Shown in pieces: positions 8,932-18,225 of a DNA stretch of 32,967 bases. The notes under the pieces are model-generated. The model had not been told where the DNA came from, searched no databases, and was given only the letters and a program-made list of their open reading frames with translations. This DNA is from Alphaproteobacteria bacterium (GTDB lineage: Bacteria; Pseudomonadota; Alphaproteobacteria; SHVZ01): the NCBI GenBank assembly GCA_016869375.1, contig VGEH01000042.1:1-32967 (forward strand). Direction: 5' to 3'. Numbering within the stretch: position 1 is the first letter of the stretch; the number at the start of each line of letters is the position of its first letter. Both the position numbers and the translations under genes were made by a program.

Positions 8932-9875
8932 CCCGGCTTCTTCTCCTTGCGCTCATCGCGCTGCCGGTCGCTCCGGCGACCGCCGAACGCGTCGCCGGCA
9001 CGCGTTTCGAACGTCTCTCCACGACCGATACGCTCGGCCGCAGCATCACCTTCTATCTTTCCGACAGCGCGACGGCGAAGCCGCTGGCGCTGGTGATCCA
9101 GGGCTCCGGCTGTAACGCGCTGTTCCGTCCGCTCGCCGGTGGCGCCATGAGCGCGATCGGGTATCACAACGTCTTTCGCAGCGTCGGCGAGGAGCGCTAT
9201 CGCGTGCTCGCCGTCGAGAAGCCCGGCGCCCGCAGCACCGCTGAAGCGCCGGTTGGCGGCCAGGCTGAGGATTGCCCCAAAGCCTTCCTCGAAGAGCACA
9301 CGGTCGAACGCTGGGCGGCGGCGCTCGTGGCTGCGCTCGCCGCGGCACGCAACGCCAATGTCGTCGGTGAGCAGACGCTGGCGATCGGCCATTCGGAAGG
9401 CGGCGTGCTCGCCGCCCGCCTCGCGCGCCTCGATCCGAAGCTGAGCCATGCGGCGCTCCTCGCCTCGCCTGGTCCCGATCCGGTGGAGGAGCTGATCCGT
9501 TGGAACGAGGCGCGCAAGCGACCGCGCGCCGAGACCGAGGCGATGATCGCGCGCATCCGCTCGACCCCGGACAGTATCGCCGACTTCGCGCTCGGCCATC
9601 CGCACCGGCGCTGGTCGGGCTTCCTTGCCGCCGATCCCGCCGCCGATCTGCTCGCTTCCTCGGCGAAGGTCTTCGCCGCGCATGGCGAGGCCGACGCCAA
9701 CTGGCCGATCTACGCGCATGAGACGCTGGTCGCGCGGCTCGGCCGCGGCGGGCGCGACGTCGTGGCGCTTCGCCTTGCCGGCGCCGATCACTCCCTGAAC
9801 GCTCCCGGCCAGCGTCCGCCGGACGGCATGATCGAGGTGTTCCGCAGGATCATCGCCTGGGCCGCGGTCCGCTGA
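8916..9875 (+). CDS. Exported alpha/beta hydrolase
   Basis: The protein has 319 aa and a clear Sec signal peptide ([20 protein letters not shown], cleavage probably after ATA near residue 23). The mature part is an alpha/beta-hydrolase. It has an oxyanion region ([12 protein letters not shown]), the nucleophile elbow IGHSEGG with the catalytic Ser, a later acidic residue in HGEADANWP, and the catalytic His in GADHSLN. It is therefore a periplasmic or secreted serine esterase/peptidase-like enzyme; the substrate is unknown. The start overlaps aroC by 16 bases in another frame and was chosen because it begins the signal peptide. The stop is only 3 bp before the next gene. Confidence 0.8.
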   Translation: MRRALARLLLLALIALPVAPATAERVAGTRFERLSTTDTLGRSITFYLSDSATAKPLALVIQGSGCNALFRPLAGGAMSAIGYHNVFRSVGEERYRVLAVEKPGARSTAEAPVGGQAEDCPKAFLEEHTVERWAAALVAALAAARNANVVGEQTLAIGHSEGGVLAARLARLDPKLSHAALLASPGPDPVEELIRWNEARKRPRAETEAMIARIRSTPDSIADFALGHPHRRWSGFLAADPAADLLASSAKVFAAHGEADANWPIYAHETLVARLGRGGRDVVALRLAGADHSLNAPGQRPPDGMIEVFRRIIAWAAVR

Positions 9876-9878
9876 GCC

Positions 9879-11759
9879 GTGACGACGACCGCCGAGACCC
9901 TTCACGCCGAGGGACTTGATCTATGGCGCTCCGGCAACCTCGGTGCCGCGGCCGAGCGGATCGGCAGCGCAATCGCCGCGGCGCCCGGGATCGCCGCCTA
10001 TCGCAACAGCCTCGGCGCCATCTTCGCCTCCGCCGGCGACACCGCGCGGGGAGCCGCGCTGTTCCGATCCGCGCTCGCGATCGAGCCGGCCGAAGGAAGC
10101 GCCTGGCTCAATCTCGGCCACACGCTGCGCGGACACGGCGAGGCGGAGGCCCGGCGCGCCTACGAGCGTGCCGTGGCGATCGATCCGATTTCGATCTCAG
10201 CACGGACAACCCTTGTCGATTTCGTCGCGCATACGCTCAACAACCGGGGAATGGCGCATTTCCAGCGCGGCGAGGTCGGCGACGCGCTCGCCGCCTTCGA
10301 ACGCGCCCTCGCCTCGGCGCCCTTCCATGTCTCGGTCCTCGCCAACAGCGCGCTCGTGCTGCAACGGCTCGGGCGCAGCGAGGAAGCCCGGGCACGCTAC
10401 GCGCGCGCCCTTGTCATCGATCCAGCCCTTGCCGAAGGGCACAGCAACCTCGCCAGCCTCGACCAAAGCGAGATCGATCACGCAAGCGCGCTCGCGCGTC
10501 ATCGGCGCGCAGTCGCGATCAAGCCCGACCCCGGTCTCCATTCCAGCCTGATCTTCGCGCTCTGCTGCGCGGAAACGACGAACAACGAGGCGGTGTACGC
10601 GGAGGCCCGGCGCTGGGAGCGGCTTCTGGCGCAACCCGCCTATGCCGCCATCCGCCCGCTCCAGGTCGATCGCTCGCCCGACCGGCGTCTCAGGCTCGGC
10701 TGGTGCTCGGCCGATTTCAGCAACCACCCGGTAGGGCGCAACGTCGTCGGTCTGTTCGAGCGGCTGGACCGGGACGCCTTCGCCTCGGTGATCTATGGCG
10801 ATCTGAAGCAGCCGGATCCGGTGACGTCGCGCTTCCTCGCCGCCGCCGAGGGCTGGCGCGAGATCCGAGGCATCGCCGACGCCGATGTCGCTGACATCAT
10901 CCGCCGCGACCGCATCGACATCCTGGTCATGGCCGCCGGCCACACCACCGACAATCGCCTCGGTATCGCCGCGCGCAAGCCGGCGCCGCTGCAGGTCAGC
11001 TTCCATGACATCACTACCAGCGGGCTCGCGGTGATGGACGGGTGGCTCACCGACGCCGCGCTTCATCCCGAGACGACGACCGAGAAGTTCACCGAGCGCC
11101 TGATCCGCCTGCCCTGCTTCTACCTCCACCAGCCTCCGGCCGACGCGCCCGATCCCGCGCCGAAAACATCGACCGGCATCACCTTCGGCTCGATGAACAA
11201 CCCGCACAAGTACAACGGCGCGGTGTTCGGCGCCTGGGCCTGCATTCTCCGCGCCGTTCCGGACTCGCGTCTGCTCCTGAAGTATTCGCGCGCCTACGAG
11301 TCGCCGAGGCTGAGGAGGATCGTCACCGATGCCTTCGCCTCCGAAGGCGTCGCTGCCGAGCGCCTCCACTTCGTCGGCGGACTCATCCCGCCGCGCGAGC
11401 ACCTGGCCGTGCTGCAGCAGGTGGACATCGCGCTCGACCCCTTCCCGTTCAACGGGTCGACGACGAGTTTCGAGGCGCTGTGGATGGGCATTCCGCTGGT
11501 AACGCTGGCGGGCGACCGTTTCCTTGCCCGCGTCGGCGCCTCATGCCTCGCGCAGATAGGCCTCGAAGACCTGATCGCCGAGGATATCGACGGCTATGTC
11601 GCGCGCGCCGTCGCCCTCGCGCAGGATCGAGAGCGTCTGGCCCGGCTCAGGCAAACGCTGCGGGCGCGCGTCGCGGCCTCGCCGCTCTGCGACGCGGAAG
11701 CGCATGCGCGGGCCTTCGAGACGGCCATGCGGAGCCTCTGGCGCGAATGGTGCGCCTAA
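9879..11759 (+). CDS. TPR - GT41 glycosyltransferase (OGT/SPINDLY-like), solitary copy
   Basis: A 626-aa, probably cytosolic protein. Residues about 5-225 are tetratricopeptide repeats (for example AWLNLGHTLRGHGEAEARRA). Residues about 270-605 are a GT41 domain of the kind that transfers a sugar from a nucleotide donor to Ser/Thr. Recognisable points are CSADFSNHPVGRN (His283 at the place of human OGT's NHP histidine), ILVMAAGHTTDNRL (His355), PAPLQVSFHDITTSGLAVMD, ITFGSMNNPHKYN (Lys444, likely donor-phosphate contact), and DIALDPFPFNGSTTSFEALW followed by MGIPLVTLAG. It ends LWREWCA. The start is GTG 9879, three bases after the hydrolase stop. It is a paralogue of the four-gene cluster at 22.9-30.4 kb but sits apart. 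Acceptor and donor are unknown; flagellin is one candidate. Confidence 0.82.
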   Translation: MTTTAETLHAEGLDLWRSGNLGAAAERIGSAIAAAPGIAAYRNSLGAIFASAGDTARGAALFRSALAIEPAEGSAWLNLGHTLRGHGEAEARRAYERAVAIDPISISARTTLVDFVAHTLNNRGMAHFQRGEVGDALAAFERALASAPFHVSVLANSALVLQRLGRSEEARARYARALVIDPALAEGHSNLASLDQSEIDHASALARHRRAVAIKPDPGLHSSLIFALCCAETTNNEAVYAEARRWERLLAQPAYAAIRPLQVDRSPDRRLRLGWCSADFSNHPVGRNVVGLFERLDRDAFASVIYGDLKQPDPVTSRFLAAAEGWREIRGIADADVADIIRRDRIDILVMAAGHTTDNRLGIAARKPAPLQVSFHDITTSGLAVMDGWLTDAALHPETTTEKFTERLIRLPCFYLHQPPADAPDPAPKTSTGITFGSMNNPHKYNGAVFGAWACILRAVPDSRLLLKYSRAYESPRLRRIVTDAFASEGVAAERLHFVGGLIPPREHLAVLQQVDIALDPFPFNGSTTSFEALWMGIPLVTLAGDRFLARVGASCLAQIGLEDLIAEDIDGYVARAVALAQDRERLARLRQTLRARVAASPLCDAEAHARAFETAMRSLWREWCA

Positions 11760-11986
11760 TGCCGGTGGCCGAAGGCGAGCGTCCCTTTCCACGTCCCCTG
11801 GTCGGGAACCCGTCGCCAAGCGCGCTCGTGGAAGAAGAAGACGACCGTGTTCACCGCCGGCTCCACCAGCGCGATGCCGGTGGCGATCGCGACCGAGCCG
11901 GTAAAGGCGTAGCTCACGCCGAAGCCGACGGCGAAATGCAGCGCGGCGAAGCTGAGGGTCTTGGCGAGGTCCTTGATCATGGCCAT
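11756..11986 (-). CDS. DUF2061 small membrane protein
   Basis: A 76-aa protein with two hydrophobic helices (LSFAALHFAVGFGVSYAFTG and a second through IATGIALVEPAVNTVVFFFH), matching the DUF2061 family of small inner-membrane proteins with a conserved E-P-x-x-N-T-V motif and a basic HERAWRR tail. The function of the family is not known. Its stop overlaps the stop of the convergent glycosyltransferase gene by three bases. ATG 11986 is used; a second Met two codons later is also possible. A good sigma-70-like promoter lies just upstream. Confidence 0.78.
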   Translation of the reverse strand: MAMIKDLAKTLSFAALHFAVGFGVSYAFTGSVAIATGIALVEPAVNTVVFFFHERAWRRVPDQGTWKGTLAFGHRH

Positions 11987-11989
11987 TAC

Positions 11990-12006
11990 TTTAGAATGAG
12001 TCTTAA
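11990..12006. promoter_or_regulatory. Candidate operator between the DUF2061 promoter and gene
   Basis: TTTAGAATGAGTCTTAA is an imperfect inverted repeat (TTAGAA / TCTTAA, four of six pairs). It is markedly AT-rich in GC-rich surroundings and lies over the expected transcription start of the DUF2061 gene. The left half equals half of the iron-control element bound by Irr in Rhizobiales, but the right half does not match well. Regulator unknown. Confidence 0.3.
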
Positions 12007-12009
12007 TTG

Positions 12010-12038
12010 CATATAAGGTGCCCAGGCACCCTCGTCAA
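12010..12038 (-). promoter_or_regulatory. Sigma-70-like promoter of the DUF2061 gene
   Basis: Read on the minus strand, TTGACG (12038-12033) is followed after exactly 17 bp by TATATG (12015-12010). The -35 matches five of six consensus bases and the -10 four of six. The predicted start falls near 12003, giving a leader of about 17 bases. Confidence 0.5.
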
Positions 12039-12111
12039 GGAAGTGCCACTGGACAGCCGCCACAGGTGTTCTTACATCCGTTCAACCCATTGATCCGAGA
12101 GGGCCCGACGG

Positions 12112-13863
12112 ATGTGGCTGCTGCGCTGGTTGGGCCGCCTCGTCTGGCGGGTCGTCACCGTCTTCCTCGCCTTGGTCGGCGCAGCCGTCGTATCGACGGC
12201 GATCCTGGTGGGCCTCGCGCTCGTCGTCGTGCCCATCCCGGGCTTCGAGCCCCAGCGCCTTCCCCAGTCCATGGTCCTGACCCTGACGATCGACGGCCGC
12301 CTGGGCGCATCCGAGGGCGAAGGCCTGGCGCGCGCGCTGCGCGGACGCCGCCTCGGACTCGAGGACGCGATCGCAGCCCTTGCCCGAGCCGAGACCGATC
12401 CGCAGGTGAATGGCATTGTCCTCGATGTCGGCCGCGCGAGCCCCGGCCTCGCCGAAGCGCAGGAGTTGCGCCAGGCAGTGCAGCGTCTGCGTGCCGCCGG
12501 CAAGCCGGTCCATGCCTTCGCCGACGGCTTCGGCGAGGGCGGACTCGGCGGCGGCGCCGCTTATTATCTCGCCTCGTCCGCAGACCAGATCTGGATGCAG
12601 CCTTCCGGCGACTGGTCATGGACAGGGCTCTCGCTCGAAGGCGTCTTCGTCAAGGACACCTTCGAGAAGCTCGGCCTCGCCGCCGACATGATCCAGCGCC
12701 ACGAGTACAAGGGCGCGATGGAGCCGATGACACGGAGCTCCTTCTCCCAGCCGGTGCGCGAGAACCTCGGCCGCGCCGTGCGCAGCTGGTTCGACCAGAT
12801 GGTCAAGGGCGTCGCCGAAGGCCGCCAGATTTCCGAAGCGACGCTGCGCTCTCTGGTCGACAGCGCGCCGCTCTCCTCCGGCGAGGCGATCCGCAACAAG
12901 CTGGTCGACAAGCTGGGCTATCGCGCCGATGCGCTCGACGCCGCCGGCGTGCGCGACGGCAAGGCCGAGGCGGTCACGCTGGAGCGCTACTTCCGAAGGC
13001 TGGGCTCACCCTGGAAGAGCGGACCGACCATCGCGGTCATCCATGGCGAAGGCGATGTCACGCGCGCCGAGGGCCGCAGCTTCGGCGTGCCGCGCTTCTC
13101 GGCCGAACGCATCGGCAAGGCGCTCGAGGAAGCGGCCGAGGACCCGGACGTCGTCGCCATCGTGCTGCGCATCGACAGTCCTGGCGGCTCCTACGTCGCC
13201 TCCGACACCATCTTCGATCACATCAGGCGGACGCGGAAGGCGAAGCCGGTGGTCGCCAGCCTCAAGGATGTCGCGGCCTCCGGCGGCTATTTCGTGGCGC
13301 TCGCCGCCGACCGCATCATCGCCTCGCCCGGAACCCTGACCGGCTCGATCGGCGTCGTCGGCGGCAAGGTCGTCGCCTCCGAGCTGATGAAGAGCGCCGG
13401 CGTCGCGACCGACGCGATCGAGGTCGGCGAGCACGCCGGCATGTGGCGGATGACGCGCCCCTTCACCGAGGAGGAGCGCCGCCGGGTCGAGGCGATGTTC
13501 GACCGCGCCTATCTCGACTTCACCCAGAAGGTCGCGGAAGCGCGCAAGCTGACGACGGCCGAGGTCGACGGACTCGCGCGCGGACGGGTATGGACCGGCG
13601 AGGACGCGATCAGCCGGAAGCTCGCCGATGGCGAAGGCGATTTCCTCGCCGCCATCAGTGCCGCCAAGCAGCTCGCCGGCCTTCCCGCCGACGCCAAGGT
13701 CACGGTCGAGACCTTCCCGGAATCCAAATCGACCTGGAATCTTCTTCGCGACGTCGTGCTGTCCGGCGACCTGCCGGAAGAGATCGACGCGATCTTCCAG
13801 AGCATCCGCTCGATCGCGGCGCTGCTACGCCTCGTACCGGAGACCGGCATACAGCTGCGCTAG
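12112..13863 (+). CDS. sppA: Signal peptide peptidase SppA, 67-kDa (two-domain) type
   Basis: An inner-membrane serine protease that degrades released signal peptides. The 583-aa length fits the E. coli-type enzyme with tandem S49 domains. One N-terminal membrane anchor (residues about 10-40) is followed by two related S49 domains. The Ser/Lys dyad is split between them as in E. coli: Lys200 in HEYKGAMEPMT (domain 1) and Ser390 in DVAASGGYFVALAADRI (domain 2). LRIDSPGGSYVASD (about 352-365) is the conserved oxyanion segment, and TLTGSIGVVGGK follows. GAGAGGG lies upstream of ATG 12112. The stop directly abuts the stop of the convergent DUF1772 gene. Confidence 0.93.
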   Translation: MWLLRWLGRLVWRVVTVFLALVGAAVVSTAILVGLALVVVPIPGFEPQRLPQSMVLTLTIDGRLGASEGEGLARALRGRRLGLEDAIAALARAETDPQVNGIVLDVGRASPGLAEAQELRQAVQRLRAAGKPVHAFADGFGEGGLGGGAAYYLASSADQIWMQPSGDWSWTGLSLEGVFVKDTFEKLGLAADMIQRHEYKGAMEPMTRSSFSQPVRENLGRAVRSWFDQMVKGVAEGRQISEATLRSLVDSAPLSSGEAIRNKLVDKLGYRADALDAAGVRDGKAEAVTLERYFRRLGSPWKSGPTIAVIHGEGDVTRAEGRSFGVPRFSAERIGKALEEAAEDPDVVAIVLRIDSPGGSYVASDTIFDHIRRTRKAKPVVASLKDVAASGGYFVALAADRIIASPGTLTGSIGVVGGKVVASELMKSAGVATDAIEVGEHAGMWRMTRPFTEEERRRVEAMFDRAYLDFTQKVAEARKLTTAEVDGLARGRVWTGEDAISRKLADGEGDFLAAISAAKQLAGLPADAKVTVETFPESKSTWNLLRDVVLSGDLPEEIDAIFQSIRSIAALLRLVPETGIQLR

Positions 13864-14343
13864 CTATCTGAGGGCTAAGATGTAGCTGGCGCCCGCCGCG
13901 AGCGGCGCGACCGTCCTCAAGGTATTCCAGTTCGTCCACTCGACGAGATAACGCGCCCACACTGCGGCACCTTCCGCGCTCGCGGGCTCGACGGCGGCAA
14001 GCGCGTCGTTCAGCGGAATATTGAAGCGGCGCGTCACGCCGATCGTCCCGACCAGGTAGAGCACGCTGCCGGCGAGCCCCCAGACAGCGGCGCCATCGCC
14101 CCAGCGCGCGAGCGACAGGGCCAGGAGCGCGAGCGAGATCGCGGCGGTGCCGAGGAGGGCGCCGAGGAACCAGCGATTGATCACGACGATGTTGATCGAC
14201 TGCATCGCGGCGATGCCCTGCGCCGCCGGCAACCGGCCGAGGGCCACCATCACGAAGGAGGAGAAGGCGAAGAACACGCCGGCGATCAACCCGCTGCCGA
14301 GCGCGCCCGCGAAGAGAAGAACGACGTGTACGTCATCGATCAT
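13864..14343 (-). CDS. DUF1772 membrane protein
   Basis: A 159-aa protein with four hydrophobic helices. The sequence has the DUF1772 pattern: FFAFSSFVMVALGRLPAAQG, then IAAMQSINIVVINRWF, an internal RFNIPLNDALA, and WARYLVEWTNWNTLRT near the end. Fungal relatives are anthrone-oxygenase-like, but bacterial members have no assigned role. ATG 14343 has GGAGAG upstream and starts 13 bp after the tlyA stop, so it is probably the last gene of the HDAC-xseB-ispA-dxs-tlyA transcript. The stop immediately follows the convergent sppA stop with no gap. Confidence 0.8.
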   Translation of the reverse strand: MIDDVHVVLLFAGALGSGLIAGVFFAFSSFVMVALGRLPAAQGIAAMQSINIVVINRWFLGALLGTAAISLALLALSLARWGDGAAVWGLAGSVLYLVGTIGVTRRFNIPLNDALAAVEPASAEGAAVWARYLVEWTNWNTLRTVAPLAAGASYILALR

Positions 14344-14356
14344 CTTTTCTCTCCCC

Positions 14357-15103
14357 TCACGGCTTCTCGGCTGCGATCAGGAATTCGCGGTTGCCCTCGG
14401 CACCGGTGATCGGCGAGTCATCCAGGCCGAGAATGCGCCAGCCGCGCTCTTCCAGCCACGCGCGGACCGCGGCGCAGGCTTCCTGGTGCAGCGCCGGGTC
14501 GCGGACGATGCCGCCCTTGCCGACGCGATCCGGGCCGACCTCGAATTGCGGCTTGATCAGCGCCACCAGCCGTGCGCCGGGTTTCGCGAGATCGAGCGCC
14601 GCGGCCAGCACGAGATGCAGCGGGATGAAGCTCGCATCGCAGACGACGAGATCGACCGGCTCCGGGATCACCGCCGCCGTCAGGTGACGTGCGTTCGTCT
14701 TCTCCATGACGACGACGCGCGGATCCTCGCGCAGCTTCCAGGCGAGCTGGTTGTGGCCGACATCGACGGCGTAGACCTTCACGGCACCGCGGCTCAGCAG
14801 CACATCGGTGAAGCCGCCGGTCGAGGCCCCGACATCGAGCGCGGTCAGCCCTGCCGGATCGATGGCGAAGCGATCGAGCCCATGGGCGAGCTTGACGCCG
14901 CCGCGCGAGACCCAGGGATGATCCTTGCCCTTGACCTCGATCGCCGCGTCCTCGGGCAGCGCCTTGCCGGCCTTGTCGAGCCGGTGGCCGTCGCGGTCGA
15001 AGACGAGCCCGGCCAGGATCAGCGCCTGCGCCCTGGCGCGGCTCTCCGCATGGCCGCGCTCGACCAGCAGCTCGTCGAGGCGCCGGCGGCCGGCCTTAGC
15101 CAT
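14357..15103 (-). CDS. tlyA: TlyA-type rRNA 2'-O-methyltransferase
   Basis: A 248-aa, S4-domain plus FtsJ-like methyltransferase. Residues about 7-60 are the S4 RNA-binding domain (RRRLDELLVERGHAESRARA). The invariant VSRGGVKLAHGLD is at about 65-77, and the SAM-binding motif is ALDVGASTGGFTDVLL at 88-103. DASFIPLHLVL and ALIKPQFEVG contain the acidic and Lys residues of the FtsJ tetrad. Family members methylate the 2'-OH of 23S rRNA C1920, and in some species also 16S rRNA C1409, and some are haemolysin-annotated. ATG 15103 starts right before the S4 domain, 13 bp after dxs. An upstream Met (15133) would add ten residues and overlap dxs, and is less likely. Confidence 0.9.
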   Translation of the reverse strand: MAKAGRRRLDELLVERGHAESRARAQALILAGLVFDRDGHRLDKAGKALPEDAAIEVKGKDHPWVSRGGVKLAHGLDRFAIDPAGLTALDVGASTGGFTDVLLSRGAVKVYAVDVGHNQLAWKLREDPRVVVMEKTNARHLTAAVIPEPVDLVVCDASFIPLHLVLAAALDLAKPGARLVALIKPQFEVGPDRVGKGGIVRDPALHQEACAAVRAWLEERGWRILGLDDSPITGAEGNREFLIAAEKP

Positions 15104-15116
15104 CGACAGCGCGCTC

Positions 15117-17030
15117 TTAAGCCCGCGCCGCACCCTCGGCGCGGCCGAGCGCGGCGAGCGCGGTCGTCACGATCGCTTTCGCATCGAGGCCGGCATCGGC
15201 GTATTGGCGCTGCGGGGAGTCGTGCTCGATGAAGCGGTCGGGCAGCGTCATCGGCCTGACCTTGAGGCCCTGGTCGAGCAGGCCGTTCGTGGCGAGGAAC
15301 TGCAGCACGTGCGCGGCAAAGCCGCCGACGGCGCCCTCCTCGATGGTGATCAGAATCTCGTGGTTCCTCGCCAGCCGCTTGATCAGATCGGTGTCGAGCG
15401 GCTTGGCGAAACGTGCATCGGCGACCGTGGTCGAGAGACCGCGGGTCGAAAGTTCCTCGGCAGCGGCGAGCGCCTCCTGCAACCGCCCGCCGAGCGAGAG
15501 CAGCGCCACGCGTGAGCCCTCACGCAAGACACGGCCGCGGCCGATCTCGAGCGGCTCGGGATTCTCCGAGCGCGCGGCACCGGTGCCTTCGCCGCGCGGG
15601 TAGCGGATCGCCGAGGGTCGATCGTCGATGCGCGCCGCCGTCGCCACCATGCGCTCGAGTTCGGCCTCGTCGGCCGCCGCCATCACGACGAAGTCGGGCA
15701 AGGTCGCAAGATAGGTGACGTCATAGCTGCCGGCATGGGTCGGACCGTCGGCGCCGACGAGGCCGGCGCGGTCGATGGCGAAGCGCACCGGCAGGCGCTG
15801 GATCGCGACGTCGTGCACGACCTGGTCGTAGGCGCGCTGCAGGAAGGTCGAGTAGATCGCGCAGAAGGGCTTCATGCCCTCGGTCGCCAGACCCGCGGCA
15901 AAGGTCACCGCATGCTGCTCGGCGATGCCGACATCGAAGGAGCGGAGCGGAAAGCGCTTGGCGAAGAGATCGATGCCGGTTCCCGACGGCATCGCCGCGG
16001 TGATGGCAACGATCGCCGGATCGCGCGCCGCCTCGCGGATCAGGCTCTCGCCGAAGACCTTGGTGTAGGTCGGCGCGCCGGGTTTAGACGCCGCCATCGT
16101 GCCGGTGACGACGTCGAACTTGCCGACCGCGTGATACTTCTCTTCCGACTCCTTGGAGAAGGGATGCCCCTTCCCTTTCTGCGTCACGACATGCAGCAGC
16201 ACCGGCTTCCGGCCATGCGTGTCGCGGAGGTTCTTCAGGATCGGTACGAGATGGTCGAGGTCGTGCCCGTCGATCGGTCCGACATAGTAGAAGCCGAGCT
16301 CTTCGAACATGGTGCCGCCGCCGGCGAAGCCGCGGGCGAATTCCTCGGCCCGGCGCGCAGCCTCCTCGATCGGCCGCGGCAGCGCGCGCGCCACCTCCTT
16401 CATCACGTCGCGGAAACCGCGATAGGATTTGGACGAGCTGAGGCGCGAGAGATAGCCGCTCATCGCGCCGACAGGCGGGGCGATCGACATCTCGTTGTCA
16501 TTGAGGATGACGATGAGCCGGCTGCCGAGCGCGCCCGCATTGTTTATCGCCTCATATGCCATGCCGGCGGAGATGGCGCCGTCGCCGATCACCGCGATCA
16601 CATGGCGCCTCTCGCCCTTGAGGTCGCGTGCCACCGCCATGCCGAGCGCCGCCGAGATCGAGGTCGAGGAGTGCGCGGCGCCGAAGGGGTCGTATTCGCT
16701 TTCGGCGCGGCGCGTGAAGCCGGAGAGCCCGCCGCCCTGGCGCAGCGTGCGGATGCGGTTGCGCCGGCCGGTCAGGATCTTGTGCGGATAGGCCTGGTGG
16801 CCGACGTCCCAGATGAGGCGGTCATCCGGCGTCGCGAACACATGATGGAGCGCCACCGTCAGCTCGACGACGCCGAGGCCGGCGCCGAGATGGCCGCCGA
16901 CATTGCTGACCGCGCTGATCGTCTCGCCCCGGAGTTCGTCGGCGAGCTGCTTCAGCTCCGCCATGTCGAGTCCCCTCAGATCCTTGGGCTCGCGCACGCG
17001 GTCGAGGAGCGGGGTCCGGTTCGAGATCAT
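15117..17030 (-). CDS. dxs: 1-deoxy-D-xylulose-5-phosphate synthase
   Basis: A thiamine-diphosphate enzyme that condenses pyruvate with glyceraldehyde-3-phosphate, the entry step of the MEP isoprenoid pathway. The 637-aa length is normal. Visible landmarks are [36 protein letters not shown], the ThDP/Mg motif [18 protein letters not shown] (149-166), [20 protein letters not shown], and the transketolase-like [17 protein letters not shown] with its catalytic Glu. The start is ATG 17030 ([12 protein letters not shown]), 16 bp after the ispA stop. The frame is open further upstream, but that part reads through ispA antisense to any Dxs homology. ispA and dxs side by side link precursor supply to farnesyl diphosphate synthesis. 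Confidence 0.96.
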   Translation of the reverse strand: MISNRTPLLDRVREPKDLRGLDMAELKQLADELRGETISAVSNVGGHLGAGLGVVELTVALHHVFATPDDRLIWDVGHQAYPHKILTGRRNRIRTLRQGGGLSGFTRRAESEYDPFGAAHSSTSISAALGMAVARDLKGERRHVIAVIGDGAISAGMAYEAINNAGALGSRLIVILNDNEMSIAPPVGAMSGYLSRLSSSKSYRGFRDVMKEVARALPRPIEEAARRAEEFARGFAGGGTMFEELGFYYVGPIDGHDLDHLVPILKNLRDTHGRKPVLLHVVTQKGKGHPFSKESEEKYHAVGKFDVVTGTMAASKPGAPTYTKVFGESLIREAARDPAIVAITAAMPSGTGIDLFAKRFPLRSFDVGIAEQHAVTFAAGLATEGMKPFCAIYSTFLQRAYDQVVHDVAIQRLPVRFAIDRAGLVGADGPTHAGSYDVTYLATLPDFVVMAAADEAELERMVATAARIDDRPSAIRYPRGEGTGAARSENPEPLEIGRGRVLREGSRVALLSLGGRLQEALAAAEELSTRGLSTTVADARFAKPLDTDLIKRLARNHEILITIEEGAVGGFAAHVLQFLATNGLLDQGLKVRPMTLPDRFIEHDSPQRQYADAGLDAKAIVTTALAALGRAEGAARA

Positions 17031-17046
17031 CAAGCTCAACAGGTTT

Positions 17047-17958
17047 TTAGGCGCGGCGATCGACGACGAAGCGCGCCGCCGCCCGGAGAAGGTCGGCCTT
17101 GTTCTGAAACAAATCAAGGTGCTCGATGGCCTGGTCGGCAAGCCGCCATGCCTGCGCGCGGGCGCGCTCAAGTCCGAGCACGGTAACGAAGGTCGCCTTG
17201 CCGGCGACCGCGTCCTGCCCGGTCGGCTTCCCGGTCGTCTTGGTATCGCCTTCGATATCGAGAAGATCGTCGGCGATCTGGAAGGCGAGCCCGAGCGAAT
17301 GCGCATATGCAGTGAGCGAATGGCGCACCGAGGGCGCGGCCTTGCCCAGGATGCCGCCGGACTCGCAGGAGAAGGCGAAGATCTCGCCGGTCTTAAGGCG
17401 CTGCAAACGCGTGATCGCCGGGATGTCGAGCGGCTCGCGCTCGGCCAAGAGATCGAGGACCTGGCCGCCGACCATGCCGCGCGCGCCGGAAGCCTGCGCC
17501 AGGCGGCGGATCAGTTCGCAGCGGACCACCGGATCGGGATGCGTATCGAGCTCGGCCAGCACCTCGAAGGCAAGAGTCAGCAGGGCGTCGCCGGCGAGGA
17601 TCGCGGTCGCTTCGTCGAAAGCCTTGTGGACGCTCGGCCGGCCGCGGCGCAGATCGCTGTCGTCCATCGCCGGCAGGTCGTCATGGACCAGGGAGTAGCC
17701 GTGCAGAAACTCGATCGCGGAGGCGACGCGGAGCGCGCAGCCGCGCGAGACGCCGAACAGCTTGGCGGTCTCGACCGCGAAGAAGGCGCGCAGCCGCTTG
17801 CCGCCACCGAGCACGGCATAGCGCATCGCCTCCGCCAGCTTGGCCTCGGGGCCGGTCGGAGCCGGCAGCAGGTAGCCCATGACGCCGACGACCGCTTCCG
17901 CGGTCTCGCCGAGGGCTGCGAGAAACTGCTCCTCGCTTGCGACCTTGGGGCTTGCCAC
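17047..17958 (-). CDS. ispA: Farnesyl diphosphate synthase (short-chain polyprenyl synthase)
   Basis: This enzyme condenses dimethylallyl and geranyl diphosphate with isopentenyl diphosphate to give farnesyl diphosphate, the precursor of undecaprenyl phosphate, quinone tails and hopanoids. The product has 303 aa. The first aspartate-rich motif is DDLPAMDD (93-100), preceded by Leu-Val-His, and the second is [13 protein letters not shown] (about Asp230, Asp231, Asp234). [10 protein letters not shown] and [11 protein letters not shown] are conserved. GTG 17958 is preferred, one base after the xseB stop; the alternative ATG 17997 would overlap xseB by 38 bases and add a Ser/Pro tail unlike the family. 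Confidence 0.94.
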   Translation of the reverse strand: MASPKVASEEQFLAALGETAEAVVGVMGYLLPAPTGPEAKLAEAMRYAVLGGGKRLRAFFAVETAKLFGVSRGCALRVASAIEFLHGYSLVHDDLPAMDDSDLRRGRPSVHKAFDEATAILAGDALLTLAFEVLAELDTHPDPVVRCELIRRLAQASGARGMVGGQVLDLLAEREPLDIPAITRLQRLKTGEIFAFSCESGGILGKAAPSVRHSLTAYAHSLGLAFQIADDLLDIEGDTKTTGKPTGQDAVAGKATFVTVLGLERARAQAWRLADQAIEHLDLFQNKADLLRAAARFVVDRRA

Positions 17959-17959
17959 G

Positions 17960-18211
17960 CTACTTGGAATCGAGCGGCTTGGCGGTGAGTGAGCCATCCG
18001 GCTGCAGCTGGATCTGCTCGACCTTCATCTGCGCCTCGCGAAGCTTGGCCTCGCAATGGCGCTTGAGCAGCGCGCCGCGCTCATAGGCGGCGATCGCATC
18101 GTCCAGCTTGGCCTTGCCGGCTTCGAGGCGGCCGACGATCTGCTCGAGCTCGGCGAGCGCGTCCTCGAAGCTGAGCTTGGCGATGTCGGCGGGGATGGGA
18201 GAGGCGACCAT
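17960..18211 (-). CDS. xseB: Exodeoxyribonuclease VII small subunit
   Basis: An 83-aa helical-hairpin protein with the family signature LSFEDALAELEQIVGRLEAG and AIAAYERGALLKRHCEAKLR, followed by AQMKVEQIQ. Several copies wrap the XseA catalytic subunit to form exonuclease VII, which degrades single-stranded DNA. xseA is not in the window. Placement directly before ispA is a widely conserved arrangement. The gene begins 14 bp after the HDAC-like gene. Confidence 0.95.
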   Translation of the reverse strand: MVASPIPADIAKLSFEDALAELEQIVGRLEAGKAKLDDAIAAYERGALLKRHCEAKLREAQMKVEQIQLQPDGSLTAKPLDSK

Positions 18212-18225
18212 GGGCTGATCTCATA

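Noticed and set aside
7845-9875. A 676-codon frame running through aroC into the hydrolase
   Set aside because: The upstream part is Arg/Pro-rich out-of-frame aroC; the true gene starts at 8916 with a signal peptide.
17031-17306. A 92-residue N-terminal extension of Dxs
   Set aside because: It lies in ispA and has no Dxs-like sequence; ATG 17030 gives the normal length.
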